Assembly (NCBI GenBank): GCA_027306585.1
Contig: DAHUZJ010000104.1
Span: 1 to 64,000 of the forward strand
Length of the DNA stretch: 64,000 nucleotides
From: Acidimicrobiaceae bacterium
Lineage (GTDB): Bacteria; Actinomycetota; Acidimicrobiia; Acidimicrobiales; RAAP-2
Direction: 5' to 3'
Shown: positions 62,448 to 64,000 of the stretch, in pieces
Numbering within the stretch: the stretch's first letter is position 1
Layout of the letters: every line of letters starts with the position of its first letter
The notes under the pieces: model-generated
Told to the model about the DNA's origin: nothing
Seen by the model: the letters and a program-made list of their open reading frames with translations, nothing else
Databases searched by the model: none
Translations under genes and position numbers: made by a program

Positions 62448-63380
62448 TCAGTCGATCTGGGACCGCAGCCCTGCCAGCCACTCGTCGGCCCGGCGCCAGG
62501 CGTCGTCCGCCTCCTGGCGGAGCGTGGCGGCGTGCGCTCCGGCCGCCGGGTAGGACCCGAGGAACTTGACCCGGGTCAGCCGTGCATAGAGGTCGCGGAG
62601 GCAGGCCGCGACCACCTCGTCGGCCACGTGACCGCTCAAGTCGATGGCGAAGCAGTACTCGCCGAGGCCTTGCTTGGTGGGGCGGGACTCGAGGCGCGTG
62701 AGGTTGATGTTGCGAGCGGCGAACTCCCCCAGGATCCCGTGGAGGCTGCCGGGCCGGTCGGCATCCTGGAAGCAGACGATGCTCGTGCGATCGTGGCCGG
62801 TCGGCGCCGGCACCCCGTGCCGGGCAACGGCCAGGAACCGGGTCTGGTTGCCGGGGAAGTCCTCGATGTCCTCCGCGAGGATGTCGAGGCCGTAGAGGTC
62901 GGCGGCCAGGCGCGGGGCGATCGCGGCCGTGCCGGGCTCGGGCTGCTCGCCGAGGGTCCGGGCCGCGTCGGCGGTGGACGTGGCGGCGACGGCGTGGGCT
63001 CCGGGCAACCGTTCGGAGAGGAACCGCCGGCACTGACCGAGGGCCACCGGGTACGACACGACCCGGCGGACATCGTCGAGGTGCGTTCCCGGCGGTGCCA
63101 TGAGGTGGAGACGCACGTCGAGGACGACCTCGCGCTGGACCAGCAGGTCCACGTCGAAGATCAGGGCGTCCAGCGTGTCGCGCACCACGCCGTCGATGGC
63201 GTTCTCGATCGGGACGAACCCGAGGCCGACGTCTCCCCGGCCGACGGCGTCCAGGACCTCGCCGATGGTCGCCCGAGGCTCCAGGACGGCGGCGGCATAG
63301 TCCGGCTGGGTGAGCAGGGCCTCCTCGGTGAACGTGCCGAGTGGGCCGAGGAAGGCGACGGAGGTCGCAGCAGGAGTCAC
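62448..63380 (-). CDS. pheA: Prephenate dehydratase
   Basis: 310 residues. It decarboxylates and dehydrates prephenate to phenylpyruvate. GPLGTFTEEAL at the start, VPIENAIDGVV near 56 and the catalytic NQTRFLAVAR (Thr-Arg-Phe) near 178 form the active site; an ACT domain follows with PGSLHGILGEF and the phenylalanine-binding LESRP near 240. GTG start. Stand-alone (no chorismate mutase domain), as is normal in actinobacteria. Divergent from larB by 23 bases. Confidence 0.95.
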   Translation of the reverse strand: MTPAATSVAFLGPLGTFTEEALLTQPDYAAAVLEPRATIGEVLDAVGRGDVGLGFVPIENAIDGVVRDTLDALIFDVDLLVQREVVLDVRLHLMAPPGTHLDDVRRVVSYPVALGQCRRFLSERLPGAHAVAATSTADAARTLGEQPEPGTAAIAPRLAADLYGLDILAEDIEDFPGNQTRFLAVARHGVPAPTGHDRTSIVCFQDADRPGSLHGILGEFAARNINLTRLESRPTKQGLGEYCFAIDLSGHVADEVVAACLRDLYARLTRVKFLGSYPAAGAHAATLRQEADDAWRRADEWLAGLRSQID

Positions 63381-63403
63381 GCCCGGGCAGGATAGTGACC
63401 CAC

Positions 63404-64000
63404 ATGGACGAGTCCACGCTGCGCCACCTCCTCGCCGACGTCGCCGATGGAACCTGCACGCCGGACGACGCGGTGCGCCGGCTCCGGCGGCTGCCCTTCG
63501 CCGACCTCGGGTTCGCCCGGGTCGACCATCACCGGGCCCTCCGCCAGGGCATGGGCGAGGCCGTCTACGGGCCGGGGAAGACGCCGGAGCACTGCGCCGC
63601 CATCGTCGTCGAGCTGCTGACAGAGGGGACGGGTCCGGTCCTGCTCACCCGAGCCACCACCGCCCAGGTGGCAGCGGCGTGCGACGCGGCGCGCACGACC
63701 GGCCACGGGGAGGGCGCGGTCACCGCCATCGGTCCGCACGCCACCGTCGCGTGGCGCCCGGCCCCGGCCCGACCGGGGCACGTGCTGGTGCTGACCGCGG
63801 GGACCGCCGACCTCCCCGTCGCCGACGAGTGCCGGGCAACCTTGGAGGCGCTGGGCTTCCGCCCCGCCCTCTTGGCCGACTGCGGGGTCGCAGGCGTCCA
63901 CCGCTTGCTCGCCTCAGCCGCCGACCTGGCCGACGCCGACGCCGTCGTGGTGGTGGCCGGGATGGAGGGGGCGCTGGCCAGCGTGGTGGGTGGCGTCACG
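63404..64000 (+). CDS. larB: LarB-like nickel-pincer cofactor synthesis protein (runs off the window)
   Basis: First 199 residues, with no stop before the window edge. After a variable N-terminal domain (LRHLLADVADGTCTPDDAVR, then FARVDHHRALRQGMGEAVYG) comes the PurE-like domain with LVLTAGTADLPVADECRATL near 129 and VVVAGMEGALASVVGG at the end. LarB carboxylates and hydrolyses nicotinate adenine dinucleotide on the way to the nickel-pincer nucleotide of lactate racemase. GATAGT seven bases before the ATG and absence of a ribosome binding site suggest a leaderless message. Confidence 0.87.
   Translation, partial: MDESTLRHLLADVADGTCTPDDAVRRLRRLPFADLGFARVDHHRALRQGMGEAVYGPGKTPEHCAAIVVELLTEGTGPVLLTRATTAQVAAACDAARTTGHGEGAVTAIGPHATVAWRPAPARPGHVLVLTAGTADLPVADECRATLEALGFRPALLADCGVAGVHRLLASAADLADADAVVVVAGMEGALASVVGGVT

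Overview
This is a GC-rich (roughly 70%) bacterial chromosome segment that I place in the Actinomycetota, most likely class Acidimicrobiia. The class is an inference. The phylum rests on several sequence signs: an RpoB rifampicin region almost identical to the actinobacterial form, a tiny acyl-CoA carboxylase epsilon subunit beside the beta subunit, a polyprenol-phosphomannose mannosyltransferase of the MptB type, an F420-type LLM enzyme, many GTG starts, and the classical order tRNA-Thr, tRNA-Met, rpmG, tRNA-Trp, secE, nusG, rplKA, rplJL, rpoBC, rpsLG, fusA, tuf.

Layout. Positions 1-16.4 kb: the ribosome and RNA polymerase block, all on the minus strand, with recognisable promoters before rpoB and before rpsL and a strong hairpin between rplL and rpoB. 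16.4-28 kb: mixed housekeeping and envelope genes (GNAT acetyltransferase, MptB-like transferase, tRNA-Tyr, yajQ, cobT, GtrA-like protein, GH1 glycosidase, TesB thioesterase, citrate synthase, an anchored threonine-rich protein, UDP-sulfoquinovose synthase). 28-36.4 kb: an AddB/AddA recombination pair and RmuC. 36.5-43.1 kb: PhoU-like protein, asd and lysC, two cyclophilins, an S51-like protein, a GntR/UTRA regulator with a small membrane ORF and an AT-rich palindrome. 43.2-51.1 kb: a carbon-assimilation island with the marker enzymes of the ethylmalonyl-CoA pathway. 51.2-56.5 kb: guaA, a SixA-like phosphatase, recR, dnaX, the 4.5S SRP RNA and tRNA-Ser. 56.7-59.3 kb: a sulfur-handling cluster (SQR-like flavoprotein, TusA, DsrE2-like protein). 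59.7-64 kb: LLM oxidoreductase, S4 protein, SIMPL protein, a zinc-ribbon protein, pheA and the start of larB.

How genes work together. Thiolase, a 3-hydroxyacyl-CoA dehydrogenase with an NADPH-like pocket, crotonyl-CoA carboxylase/reductase, an epimerase and ethylmalonyl-CoA mutase form most of the upper half of acetate assimilation without isocitrate lyase. The carboxylase beta/epsilon pair would handle the propionyl-CoA that the pathway releases. Ccr, epimerase, carboxylase beta and epsilon form one minus-strand operon, with four-base overlaps at two of its junctions. The lysC-asd pair starts lysine, threonine and methionine synthesis, and lysC carries an internal ribosome binding site for a separate regulatory beta subunit. 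TusA, DsrE2 and the SQR-like protein look like one sulfur-transfer operon.

No CRISPR array, prophage, insertion sequence or rRNA was seen. The most unusual structural theme is a set of short tandem duplications with a period near 19-22 bp (about two helical turns) in several intergenic spacers, often just upstream of a gene. All coordinates and motifs were read by eye; no database search was run.
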